Assembly (NCBI RefSeq): GCF_900188455.1
Contig: NZ_FZOL01000031.1
Coordinates: forward strand, 1 to 61,748
DNA from: Pseudomonas japonica
Lineage (GTDB): Bacteria; Pseudomonadota; Gammaproteobacteria; Pseudomonadales; Pseudomonadaceae
Direction: 5' to 3'
Length of the DNA: 61,748 nucleotides
Under the pieces are notes generated by a model. The model was not told the DNA's origin, did not search any database, and worked only from the letters and a program-made list of their open reading frames with translations. The translations under genes were made by a program, and so were the position numbers. The stretch's first letter is position 1; every line of letters starts with the position of its first letter. This document shows, one piece after another, positions 26,346 through 34,100 of this stretch.

Positions 26346-26724
26346 GGCGAGCTCCTGTGTCGGTGGAAGGGGAAGGGGGCGCAAGCTCCCGGGCGAGGGC
26401 GAAGATGCTTTCCATACGCCAGTGCTGGTTGGTGTAGCGCGGTTCGGCGGCCCATTCGTCCCAGCCGGAGTCGCGGCGGTACTGGCCGGGCAGGCCGCTG
26501 GCGAGAATCCGTGCCGGGTCGAGGCTGACTGCCTGCTCGCAGTCCGGGTGTACGTAGAGCGCATCGCTGTGGCAGTACAGCTCGCACATGAAGCAGGTCT
26601 GGCAGGCGGCCTGGTCGGCGATGCGCGGCTTGCCGTCGTCGCCGAGGGCGAGGACGTTGCTCGGGCAAACCGTGACGCAGCGCGTGCAGCCGGTGCAGCG
26701 CTCGCTGAAGATCAGCTCGATCAT
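26338..26724 (-). CDS. 4Fe-4S dicluster ferredoxin (AprB-like)
   Basis: A 128-aa electron carrier. The two cluster-binding motifs are CTGCTRCVTVCP (residues 10-21) and CQTCFMCELYC (residues 41-51), each a CxxCxxC with a distant fourth cysteine. After about residue 65 the protein continues with a non-cysteine tail (WDEWAAEPRYTNQHW) not found in plain bacterial ferredoxins. It overlaps the flavoprotein stop codon by ATGA, a pairing that mirrors the AprA/AprB arrangement of APS reductase, so the two probably form a complex. It is not enough to claim sulfate respiration: the context is assimilatory. Confidence 0.88.
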   Translation of the reverse strand: MIELIFSERCTGCTRCVTVCPSNVLALGDDGKPRIADQAACQTCFMCELYCHSDALYVHPDCEQAVSLDPARILASGLPGQYRRDSGWDEWAAEPRYTNQHWRMESIFALARELAPPSPSTDTGARHE

Positions 26725-28310
26725 GCCGGCACCTCCGCGCGCACCGGGTCATGGCGCACCCAGGGCCGGTCGAAGCCGCCGCTGCGCAGATGAGCGTCGA
26801 AGCGGCTGGACTGCGTCGGCGCGTCTTCGCGCTGGTGGATGCCGCGGCTCTCCTTGCGTGCCAGGGCGCTGGCGTAGCACCAGCGAGCACTGGCCAGCAG
26901 CGCCGCGGTCTCGCGCCAGCGCAGCAGCGCGGTGGGATCGGCGACGCCGCGCTGGGCGCGCAGACGGTCCCAGTGGTCATCGAGGACGCCCAGCGAACGC
27001 CGCAGTTGGGTGCCGTTGCGGAACAGGTTCTTGTCGTAGGGGTGCAGCTCGTCCTGCACGGCGCGGATCGTCTCGCGGTAATCGTGGCCGGCACGGCCAA
27101 TCGGCAAAACTCCGTACCGTGCCACGGTACGTATCACGGTACGATTGCGTCGTTTCGCCAGGGCGTGCCGCGCGGCACCGGCGCCGGCCCACTGCCCGCT
27201 GGACAGGGCCCAGGAGGAGTTCACCGCGCCGCCGCCGGAGATCGCGCCGGTGACGGCTTCGCGACTGGCCGCGTCGCCGGCGCTGAACAGCCCGGGCACG
27301 CTGGTCTGGCAGTCGTCGTCGAGCACTCGCAGGCCGCCGATGCCGCGAATGGTGCCTTCGCCATGCAGGGTGACCTGGAACTTGTCGCGATAGGGATCGA
27401 TGCCCTGGCGGTCGAACGGCAGCATCAGGTTCGGCTGGATATAGGGCAGGCGATCGCGGATGTGCTGCGGGATGCGGTCGAGGCGGCAGAACACCGGGCC
27501 TTGCAGCAGGGCCCGGGCCAGGCTGTCGTTGAAGGTCGGGCCCTGGGCGATATCCAGCTCGCGGCCGGCGGCATCGAAATAGCGGCCGAAGGTGTAGACC
27601 ATCGAGCGGGTCATGGTGCTGCCGGCCGGGGCGATGCAGTAGTAGCTGGAGAACTCCATGCCCGACAGCTCGGCGCCGAGCTCCGCGCCCATCAGGTAGC
27701 CGTCGCCGGTATTGGTCTGGCTGCCCAGCAGGCGCGAGAGAAAACCGCAGCCGCCGGTGGCGAGGACCACCGCCGCGGCGTCGACCCGCCATTCCCGTTT
27801 GGCCTGGCGTTGCCAGCCACGGGCGCCGGCGAGGTCGCCGGCTTCGCTCTGCAGCAGTTCCAGGGCTGGGCTCTGGTCCAGCAGGGTGACCTGGTGCTCC
27901 AGCGCCAGCTGGCGCATGGCGCGCATGTATTCCGGGCCGCGCAGGGCGCGATACTGCTTGCCGCCCTGGTCGTCCAGGGGGAAGTGATAGAGGCGGTCGA
28001 GTTGCGGCAGCGATTGCCAGGTGGTGTCGAGGATCCGCGCCATCCAGCGCGCATCGCCCAGGCCGGCGGCGCTGGCCACGCGCTTGTCGATGGCGGCGGC
28101 GCGTTGCTGCGGCGGTACCCACCAGTGGCCGGGGCCGGCGGTAGCGGTCACGCCGCTGGTGCCGCAGAAGCCTTTTTCCGCCAGCACCACCTTCGCGCCC
28201 TTGCGCGCGGCGGCCACCGCCGCCCAGGTGCCGGCCAGGCCGCCGCCGATCACCAGTACATCGGCATCCAGCCGGAGTGGGGCGGGGGCATTGTGAAACA
28301 GAGGAATCAT
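26721..28310 (-). CDS. FAD-dependent oxidoreductase, fumarate reductase/AprA-like flavoprotein
   Basis: A 529-aa flavoprotein. The N-terminal FAD loop is ADVLVIGGGLAGTWAAVAAARKGAKVVLAEKG-like, with GGGLAG at 22-27. It continues with GTSGVTATAGPGHWW, and the C-terminal FAD region is VPGLFSAGDAASREAVTGAI followed by GGGAVNSSWA. This is the succinate dehydrogenase/fumarate reductase/AprA superfamily. Its coupling to a two-cluster ferredoxin suggests a soluble two-subunit reductase or dehydrogenase. Residues near 400-415 carry an odd repetitive stretch (RTVIRTVARYG) encoded by three copies of a 9-bp repeat. It is the first gene of its unit, 99 bp downstream of the conserved promoter element. Confidence 0.87.
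   Translation of the reverse strand: MIPLFHNAPAPLRLDADVLVIGGGLAGTWAAVAAARKGAKVVLAEKGFCGTSGVTATAGPGHWWVPPQQRAAAIDKRVASAAGLGDARWMARILDTTWQSLPQLDRLYHFPLDDQGGKQYRALRGPEYMRAMRQLALEHQVTLLDQSPALELLQSEAGDLAGARGWQRQAKREWRVDAAAVVLATGGCGFLSRLLGSQTNTGDGYLMGAELGAELSGMEFSSYYCIAPAGSTMTRSMVYTFGRYFDAAGRELDIAQGPTFNDSLARALLQGPVFCRLDRIPQHIRDRLPYIQPNLMLPFDRQGIDPYRDKFQVTLHGEGTIRGIGGLRVLDDDCQTSVPGLFSAGDAASREAVTGAISGGGAVNSSWALSSGQWAGAGAARHALAKRRNRTVIRTVARYGVLPIGRAGHDYRETIRAVQDELHPYDKNLFRNGTQLRRSLGVLDDHWDRLRAQRGVADPTALLRWRETAALLASARWCYASALARKESRGIHQREDAPTQSSRFDAHLRSGGFDRPWVRHDPVRAEVPA
27113..27143. repeat. Three 9-bp repeats inside the flavoprotein gene
   Basis: CGTACCGTG at 27113-27121, then one base, then its exact reverse complement CACGGTACG at 27123-27131, then TAT, then CACGGTACG again at 27135-27143. 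Two direct copies plus one inverted copy lie within 31 bp of coding sequence and encode RTV, ARY and RTV on the minus strand. The 19-bp palindrome is perfect apart from its central base. Confidence 0.85.
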
Positions 28311-28621
28311 GGATGCGCACTCTCCTTGGAGACAGTCGTGGGGGACAGCCTCCGCCGGGAGTGGGGTCGGGTCTGAAGGAGACGATATGCCGGGGTAACC
28401 GGGCGAGGGAAAGGCTTTTTGGTTCTAAGCTAATTATGTGATTTGTGTATTTATCTACTCGTTAAAATTACTTTTGTTCATTTTTTATGTCTTGTTGCCC
28501 ATCCTTGCAGCATCGCTGGCAAGCCAGTTTCTGCAAGGACGGGTGCAGTCTTTTTGATATCATCGCCCCACAACGAGAACCCGCACCCCCCACAGGCGGC
28601 TGACACAGGGATAAAAGGTTA
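28311..28621. other. Divergent intergenic region with AT-rich promoter DNA and a REP-like hairpin
   Basis: No gene is supported. Besides the conserved element, it contains a 12-bp inverted repeat (28499-28510 with 28531-28542, one mismatch) whose loop includes GCTGGCAAGCCAG, a sequence typical of Pseudomonas REP elements. TTTTTGATATCATCG follows at 28551 onward. The last part (GGGATAAAAGGTTA) supplies the ribosome binding site of the HNH gene. Confidence 0.6.
28409..28439 (-). promoter_or_regulatory. Conserved upstream element, copy B (flavoprotein operon)
   Basis: This matches 13299-13329 at 27 of 31 positions, including TCTAAGCTAATTATGT, and the similarity continues loosely into the following TTTGTG(C/T)AT. 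It lies 99 bp upstream of the flavoprotein start on the same strand. The nearby gene on the other strand (28622) starts 183 bp away. It is likely the promoter or the operator of the organosulfur-type operon. Confidence 0.6.
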
Positions 28622-29728
28622 ATGGCGTTATTCGTACAAAAGCCGGTTTTCTGGAACACCAACCACTACACCGCGCCCTCCGGCGGCTTCGCCACCAGCG
28701 GTTATCCCCGGGAAAACGGCTACGGTCACGAAGAATGGAACAACTCCCCGCGGCTGCTGCTGCGTCGTGGCGAGCAGCGCTACCGGGTGTTCCACACCGA
28801 GGGCGTCGGCACCGCGCCGCTGATCGAGCATGCCGGGCAGACCTTCGTCTTCATGACGGCCACGCACAACGGCATCCAGCAACTGGTGGGCATCGCCGGC
28901 AACGCCGTGGGCCTGTTCGACGAGCGCCTGCAGCCGCAGCGCCAGGAACTGGTCGACAAGCTGGCCCTGCATGACCTCTGGGAAGAAGCCTGGGCCGTGA
29001 CCAAGGTGCGGCGGATCCATGAGGACGACCGCCATCATTTCATCCGCGGCTGGAAGCAGAACCTGCACCGGATCCCCGCCTGGATCTGTCCTGAAGAGTA
29101 CTTCTGGTGGTTCGACGAGCCGGTCACCCTCGATCCGCGCGCCCTCATCGGCAGGCAGAAGCTGCCGGACCAGCCGGGCATTCCCACCGAACTCGACCTG
29201 GCCCTGGTCGGCCGGATCATGGACGCCGTTCCCGAAGCCCAGCGCGGCGAGAAATGGACGCGGCTGATCGACGCGATCCACTGCGCACCGACCGAGCCGC
29301 TGGCGGCTTCGGATCGGGATGCGTTGCTCGAAGGCGGCGAACCGGTCACCGACCTGCTGACCAACATCCAGGCACGGCGTGGTCGCGGCAAGTTTCGCGA
29401 GGACCTGCTGCAGGTCTGGGGCGGGGCCTGCGCGGTGACCGGGCTGGCCTGCACGGAAGTGCTGCGGGCCTCGCATATCAAGCCGTGGGCCGAGGCGACG
29501 GCGGCGGAGCGGCTGGACAGCGGCAATGGCCTGTTGCTGGCGGCGAATCTGGATGTGCTGTTCTATCGCGGGTTGATCAGCTTCGATGAGCAGGGCGGGA
29601 TGCTGGTGTCGCATTGGTTGAGTGAGTCCCACCGTCTGGCGCTGGGGCTGCCGCAGGCCTTGCGCGTGGTGCCGGGGGGCATGCTGGAGTATCTGAAGTT
29701 CCATCGGGAGCATGTTTTCCAGCACTAG
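28622..29728 (+). CDS. HNH endonuclease domain protein (HNH_2 type)
   Basis: A 368-aa protein. The C-terminal domain at about 255-345 reads GRGKFREDLLQVWGGACAVTG, then LRASHIKPW, then NGLLLAANLDVLFYRGLISFD. This is the HNH_2 nuclease pattern, with His in SHIKPW and Asn/His-type positions in NGLLL...LDVLF. The N-terminal 240 residues match nothing I recognise and are rich in aromatic residues (TGVFWNTNHYT-like start, WICPEEYFWWFDE), as in target-recognition domains of stand-alone restriction enzymes. No methyltransferase or helicase gene is near, so a Type IV-like or orphan nuclease is possible. The start follows AAAAGG. Confidence 0.8.
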   Translation: MALFVQKPVFWNTNHYTAPSGGFATSGYPRENGYGHEEWNNSPRLLLRRGEQRYRVFHTEGVGTAPLIEHAGQTFVFMTATHNGIQQLVGIAGNAVGLFDERLQPQRQELVDKLALHDLWEEAWAVTKVRRIHEDDRHHFIRGWKQNLHRIPAWICPEEYFWWFDEPVTLDPRALIGRQKLPDQPGIPTELDLALVGRIMDAVPEAQRGEKWTRLIDAIHCAPTEPLAASDRDALLEGGEPVTDLLTNIQARRGRGKFREDLLQVWGGACAVTGLACTEVLRASHIKPWAEATAAERLDSGNGLLLAANLDVLFYRGLISFDEQGGMLVSHWLSESHRLALGLPQALRVVPGGMLEYLKFHREHVFQH

Positions 29729-29863
29729 CGAACCCTCGCAGTGCAATCCTGGCCGCTCCCTGCATTGACGAAAAACAGTGACAGGGGTGGCCCAAGGCCA
29801 TGCATCCTGCCGATTCTCGGCTACAAGTAAGGGAGTCCGTTTCATTGGAAGAAGGATCTGACA

Positions 29864-30580
29864 ATGCGATTTCTCCCTGCCCTAGCGCTGATCCCCTGCT
29901 TGGTCGCCATGGTTCCTACCGGCGCGGTCCAGGCCAAGACGTTCGTCTACGGCGCCAGGGTGACCTCCTGCAAGGCCGCCGCGAGCTACCGGGACAAGGA
30001 ACTGTTCGCGGATTTCGTCACGGCCCTGAACCACTTCGATGCCACCCGCGAACAACGCATCAACGCGACACTGAGCGCTTTGCGCGCCGACCTGCAGACG
30101 CTGACCAAGGATCTCGACAGCGCTGATGCCATGAAGAAACGCCGCATCGCGGTGGCCGTCGCCGGGGTGATCCTCGGCAAGGCCGCCGAGAAGCTCGCCT
30201 CGGTCGGCGTCAGGCCCGGGATCGGCGAGGTGGAGCGAAGGGCACTCGAAGCCGTCGCCAGCCGCGGCGCGGAGTGGACGTCGGTGTTCATCAAGTACAG
30301 CAACGACAAGACGGTCGACGTGACCTCGATCGCGACGATGCCGTTCAGCCTGTTGTTGTCGTTCTCGCCCTTCGGGCTGGCCAAGAGCGCCTGGACACTG
30401 GGCAGCGCGGGCATCGATATCGCCAGCGCAGTCGCTGAGGCCGAGATCATCAAGGGCGAGACCGGTCTGACCCGCGCGCTGATCGAGCAGCGGGCCGAGG
30501 CGCTGGTTCGCACGTTGCAGATGCCGCGCATCCAGGAGGTCAACGCGCTGAAGAACGAAATCGACAAGCAGTGTGGCTGA
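29864..30580 (+). CDS. Exported protein of unknown function (238 aa)
   Basis: Not recognised. It has a clear signal peptide (LPALALIPCLVAMVPTGAVQA, cleavage before KTFVYG). The mature protein is mostly helical. There are two cysteines (VTSCKAA and the penultimate residue C-G) that could pair. A hydrophobic patch near residues 155-175 (MPFSLLLSFSPFGLAKSAWTLG) resembles a membrane-active or buried helix. AGGATCTGACA precedes the ATG. A 22-nt perfect hairpin separates it from the next gene, which also encodes an exported protein, so the two likely form one transcript and act together in the envelope. Confidence 0.6.
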   Translation: MRFLPALALIPCLVAMVPTGAVQAKTFVYGARVTSCKAAASYRDKELFADFVTALNHFDATREQRINATLSALRADLQTLTKDLDSADAMKKRRIAVAVAGVILGKAAEKLASVGVRPGIGEVERRALEAVASRGAEWTSVFIKYSNDKTVDVTSIATMPFSLLLSFSPFGLAKSAWTLGSAGIDIASAVAEAEIIKGETGLTRALIEQRAEALVRTLQMPRIQEVNALKNEIDKQCG

Positions 30581-30592
30581 TCTGGGCAAAGG

Positions 30593-30614
30593 CGCCGTCC
30601 GGATGCGGACGGCG
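30593..30614 (+). other. 8-bp perfect hairpin between two exported-protein genes
   Basis: CGCCGTCC at 30593-30600 pairs with GGACGGCG at 30607-30614 around a 6-nt loop. No T-run follows, so it is more likely an mRNA processing or stability element, or a partial terminator setting the ratio between the two genes, than a full terminator. Confidence 0.45.
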
Positions 30615-30642
30615 ATAACAATTGAACAACCGAGAGCTGATC

Positions 30643-32340
30643 ATGAAGAGAATGCTGGTGGTCGTTGCGGGGATGCTGGTGTCGGGCCTCGGCCTGGCGG
30701 TCGAGCCGAATTCGACGTATTTCGAAGTGCGGGATTTCTACTATCCAACGGCCAATGGCGATTATCAGAACTATTCGGCGTCCGGCTATCGGCAGGCACC
30801 CTCTCCTGGTGTCGCGCCGACACTCCTGCTGCTCCCGACGATCACGGTGGACAAGCAAGGCATCAAGTTCTTCCGCAACAATGGAACCGCGTTCGACCCG
30901 CAGAGCGAACCGGATACGCCAGTGGGCCTGATCACGATCAAGCCGAAGTCGGTTTCGACCATGCCCAACAATTACCAGACCGCAGCGATCGCTTCGGTGC
31001 TCGACGGGCAATCCGTAGACCGTTACCTGCCGGTCTCCCTGAAGAACGCGGGTATGCCGGTGATGACCCAGGAGGCTTTCAGCGCTCTGCCGATCCGTAT
31101 CGCTATCCAGGATGACTATATTGCCTACGATGCGCGCCTTGCCGGCCAGGAGAAAGCGGCGCAGCAGTACCATGACTACGCGAAACAGAATGTCGCGTTG
31201 CGCAATGTCGAGGTCCAGTTGTTGATCGCGGGGACCATGGCGGCTTCACGCAAGTATCAGGGGTCGTTGTCCAGCCTGGGGGAAATCGCGCTGTTGGCGC
31301 CCACCGAGTTCCAGGTCAACCAGATACGCGAAGGCAGTTTCGAGTTGATGGTGGTGTCGCGTTTCCAGGACACCAAGACATCCTCCATCCACGCCACCTT
31401 CAACGCCGTGCAAGCGGTCAACTCGTTCGTCGAGGAGACCCAGCAAGCCTTGACCAGGAGCCGCTCTTCCGGGTTTCAGGTATTTGGTATCGGCTCGCGC
31501 CGCAGCACCCTGTCAACCTCGATAAACCAGACGATGCAGTCGAACGACAAGGTGCAGGTCCTGGAAAAAACCCAGATCGTGATGCATGACGCTTCCGACG
31601 AAATGGTCGCCAGGTTCGAGAGCCAGTTCTTCCCCGAGCTGGCGAAACAGGAAGTGATCGACCGGCATCTGGCTGCCTCCGCCGAGGCCCGGGAGGTGGG
31701 GAACCTGGAATTGGCCAAGGTCCATGCCGACTATGCCGTGGCGATCAAGGAAGGCGACAAGATGAAGGAGGTGGACGGCGTCGCCGCGGCGGCAGCCTTG
31801 AGTGCCGGCGACTACGCGGGCTTCCTGGCCCATGGTGTCCGTGCGATCAATAGCAACAACACCAAGGCGGACAACTTCCGCAGGCTGGAACGCATGGAAA
31901 CCATCATCGAGCATGGGAAAATCTGGGACCAGGTCAGCGTGGTCTCGGTGAGCAGGGAGATCTCCGTGCCCGTCGTGATGCCGACGGTGCAGAAGTACGC
32001 GCCACGCGTCGGTATTTGCGCCTTCCGGCATGATGTGGACTACCCATGGGTGGCGCTCAACGCATGGAACATGCCGCAGCTGTTCCCGCTCAAGGGCGTC
32101 ATGGTCAGTTGCGTGGAAGCCAATTCACCGGCTGCGTTGGCCGGCCTGATCCCGGGCATGTTCTTGCGCTCCGTCGGCGGTAATCAGGTGCAGACCGTTG
32201 CGGATGTGGCCCAGGCGATCCTGGACAGGGAACCCGGTGATGTCATCAGTTTCCGGGTCGCCCAATCTCCCTCGCCATCATCGCCGGTCAGTACGATCAG
32301 GGTGATCGATGTCGCCTCGAAACGCGGTCCGGCGCTCTGA
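30643..32340 (+). CDS. Exported PDZ-domain protein of unknown function
   Basis: A 565-aa protein with a signal peptide (RMLVVVAGMLVSGLGLAVE). The middle part is long, without recognisable domain, and contains helical stretches around 160-260 and 330-400. The C-terminal ~85 residues form a PDZ domain: GVMVSCVEANSPAALAGLIPGMFLRSVGGNQVQTVADVAQAI, with the carboxylate-binding loop and the usual SPAALAGL-PGM turn. No protease domain is attached, unlike DegP-type proteins, so it may be an adaptor in the periplasm. The ATG follows GAGAGCTGATC. Codon use looks less GC-biased than neighbours, which fits an accessory pair. Confidence 0.65.
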   Translation: MKRMLVVVAGMLVSGLGLAVEPNSTYFEVRDFYYPTANGDYQNYSASGYRQAPSPGVAPTLLLLPTITVDKQGIKFFRNNGTAFDPQSEPDTPVGLITIKPKSVSTMPNNYQTAAIASVLDGQSVDRYLPVSLKNAGMPVMTQEAFSALPIRIAIQDDYIAYDARLAGQEKAAQQYHDYAKQNVALRNVEVQLLIAGTMAASRKYQGSLSSLGEIALLAPTEFQVNQIREGSFELMVVSRFQDTKTSSIHATFNAVQAVNSFVEETQQALTRSRSSGFQVFGIGSRRSTLSTSINQTMQSNDKVQVLEKTQIVMHDASDEMVARFESQFFPELAKQEVIDRHLAASAEAREVGNLELAKVHADYAVAIKEGDKMKEVDGVAAAAALSAGDYAGFLAHGVRAINSNNTKADNFRRLERMETIIEHGKIWDQVSVVSVSREISVPVVMPTVQKYAPRVGICAFRHDVDYPWVALNAWNMPQLFPLKGVMVSCVEANSPAALAGLIPGMFLRSVGGNQVQTVADVAQAILDREPGDVISFRVAQSPSPSSPVSTIRVIDVASKRGPAL

Positions 32341-32363
32341 CGTCCAGGGCCCGGTGTCCGCTG

Positions 32364-33596
32364 TCATTCGCGGCGCAGGGTGATCCAGCGCCGATACCGC
32401 CGGGCCTGCCGTGCGTTGCCGAGCTGCTGTACAAGCAACGCCCAGGACGGTGCGACTTGCGGGCGAGGCGGCTTGCCCCGGCCCAGCCTGCGTAACTGGA
32501 ACTTGACCGCCGCCATGTTCCCCAGCGAGGCCAGCACCTTGTTCTTCCAGGTGATCGTGCGCAGGACCGGAGCGCTGTCGCGGCCCTGGCGCCATTGCCG
32601 GGGCAGCTCGGGTTCGATGGCCAGGGCAGTGCCGATCCCGGCCATGGCTACGCCGGAGGCGATCACCTGTTCTGCCACGGGACGGCGACGAATACCGCCG
32701 GTGACCATCAGCGGCATCCGCGCCACGCGTCCCAGTTCCCGGGCGAACTCGATGAAATAGGCTTCTCGGGCCAGGGTTCGGCCATCCCGGGCATCACCTT
32801 GCATGGCCGGTGCTTCGTAGCTGCCACCGGACAGCTCCACCAGGTCCACCGCCAATTCATCGAGGCGCAGCAGCACCTCACGGGCGTCCTCGGCGCTGAA
32901 GCCGCCGCGCTGGAAATCCGCGGAGTTGAGTTTCACCGCTACGGCGAAGCGCGGCGAGACCACCGCGCGCACCGCCTTGACCACCTCCAGCAGCAGGCGC
33001 GCGCGATTGTCCAGCGAGCCGCCCCAGCGATCGCTGCGCTGGTTGCTCAGCGGCGAGAGGAACTGACTGAGCAGATAGCCATGGGCGGCGTGGATCTGCA
33101 CGCCATCGAAACCGGCCTGCTCGGCCAGGCGGGCGCTGTTGGCGAAACGCGCGATCACCTCGGCGATCATGCTTTCGTCCATCGCCCGCGGCAGGGCGAA
33201 GTGCTTCGACAGATTGCCCAGCGCCAGCGGTACCGCCGACGGCGCCCAGGTCGGCTGGCCGAGATTGGCCGGCATCTGCCGTCCGGGATGATTGAGCTGC
33301 AGCCAGAACTGCGCGCCCTGGGCCTGCCCGGTTCGCGCCCAGTCGCGAAAGCGCTGCAACTGCCGCGCGTCCTCCAGCACAACGCCGCCGGGGCCGGTCA
33401 TGGCGCGGCCATCGATCATCACGTTGCCGCTGATCAGCAGGCCGGCACCGCCTTCGGCCCAGGCCTGGTAGAGACGGATCAACTGTGCCGAAGGCGCCTG
33501 TGCGGCGTCGGCCAGGTTTTCTTCCATGGCGGCCTTGGCCAGGCGGTTGGGGATGATCGAGCCATTGGGCAGGGACAGGGGATCGAACAGGTTCAT
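32364..33596 (-). CDS. NADH:flavin oxidoreductase, Old Yellow Enzyme family
   Basis: A 410-aa FMN enzyme that reduces activated C=C bonds or nitro groups with NAD(P)H. Landmarks are LNHPGRQ, the catalytic/substrate region GFDGVQIHAAHGYLLSQFLSP, NQRSDRWGGSLDNRARLLLEVVKAVR, and the phosphate loop MVTGGIRRRPVAEQVI. A ~60-residue basic C-terminal tail (LGNMAAVKFQLRRLGRGKPP...) extends past the barrel. The start MNLFDPL was set by family length; the upstream frame runs into the operator region. It is transcribed from a MerR-type promoter and is probably activated by the divergent MerR protein when an electrophile is sensed. Confidence 0.93.
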   Translation of the reverse strand: MNLFDPLSLPNGSIIPNRLAKAAMEENLADAAQAPSAQLIRLYQAWAEGGAGLLISGNVMIDGRAMTGPGGVVLEDARQLQRFRDWARTGQAQGAQFWLQLNHPGRQMPANLGQPTWAPSAVPLALGNLSKHFALPRAMDESMIAEVIARFANSARLAEQAGFDGVQIHAAHGYLLSQFLSPLSNQRSDRWGGSLDNRARLLLEVVKAVRAVVSPRFAVAVKLNSADFQRGGFSAEDAREVLLRLDELAVDLVELSGGSYEAPAMQGDARDGRTLAREAYFIEFARELGRVARMPLMVTGGIRRRPVAEQVIASGVAMAGIGTALAIEPELPRQWRQGRDSAPVLRTITWKNKVLASLGNMAAVKFQLRRLGRGKPPRPQVAPSWALLVQQLGNARQARRYRRWITLRRE

Positions 33597-33624
33597 CGGC
33601 AGTGCCTCGGTTGGTGATGGGCCA

Positions 33625-33655
33625 ACCTTAGGTTTAAAGTGAACTTTAAGGTCAA
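33625..33655 (-). promoter_or_regulatory. MerR-type promoter with 19-bp spacer and operator dyad
   Basis: On the minus strand TTGACC (33655-33650) and TAAGGT (33630-33625) are separated by 19 bp, the over-long spacing that MerR-family activators correct by DNA distortion. The spacer contains the perfect dyad TTAAAGT-GA-ACTTTAA at 33634-33649 (plus-strand reading). It drives the flavin oxidoreductase gene (start 33596) and lies directly before the merR gene on the other strand. Confidence 0.85.
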
Positions 33656-33677
33656 GCACTTTGCTGCGGGGTGGATC

Positions 33678-34100
33678 ATGAAAATTGGCGAACTGGCGAA
33701 ACGCAGCGGGCTGTCGGCCTCGCGCATCCGCTTTTACGAATCGGCGGGCCTGCTCACCGCCGTGGAACGCAGCGGCAACGGTTATCGCCGCTATGGCGCG
33801 GAAGTCCTGTGGATGCTGGAGATCATCACCGGGGCGCAGAGCGCCGGGTTTTCCCTGGAGGAGATCCGCAGTCTGCTGCCGGCGTCCAGTGGCGGCTGGC
33901 AGCACGAGGAACTCTTGGCCGGGTTGAAGCGCAAGGTCGCGGAAATCGAAGTGCTGCAGCAGCGCCTGGCGCGCAACAAGGCGCAGTTGCTGGTGGCGAT
34001 CGAGGGTATCGAGCATCCGCCAGCCGGACAGGATTGCGTGGGGAACGCGCAGCGGGTGCTCGACCGGCTGCGCGAACAGGAGGGGGCTCAGAAGTCGTAG
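33678..34100 (+). CDS. MerR-family transcriptional regulator
   Basis: A 140-aa regulator. The winged helix-turn-helix is MKIGELAKRSGLSASRIRFYESAGLL, followed by RSGNGYRRYGAEVLWMLEII, then the long dimerisation helix. Its effector-binding tail is short and holds one cysteine (PAGQDCVGN), which might sense thiol-reactive electrophiles, as in other MerR proteins that control flavin oxidoreductases. It is divergent from the Old Yellow Enzyme gene with the operator between them. Its last 13 bp overlap the convergent receptor gene. The start was set by the conserved MKIGEL opening. Confidence 0.9.
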   Translation: MKIGELAKRSGLSASRIRFYESAGLLTAVERSGNGYRRYGAEVLWMLEIITGAQSAGFSLEEIRSLLPASSGGWQHEELLAGLKRKVAEIEVLQQRLARNKAQLLVAIEGIEHPPAGQDCVGNAQRVLDRLREQEGAQKS

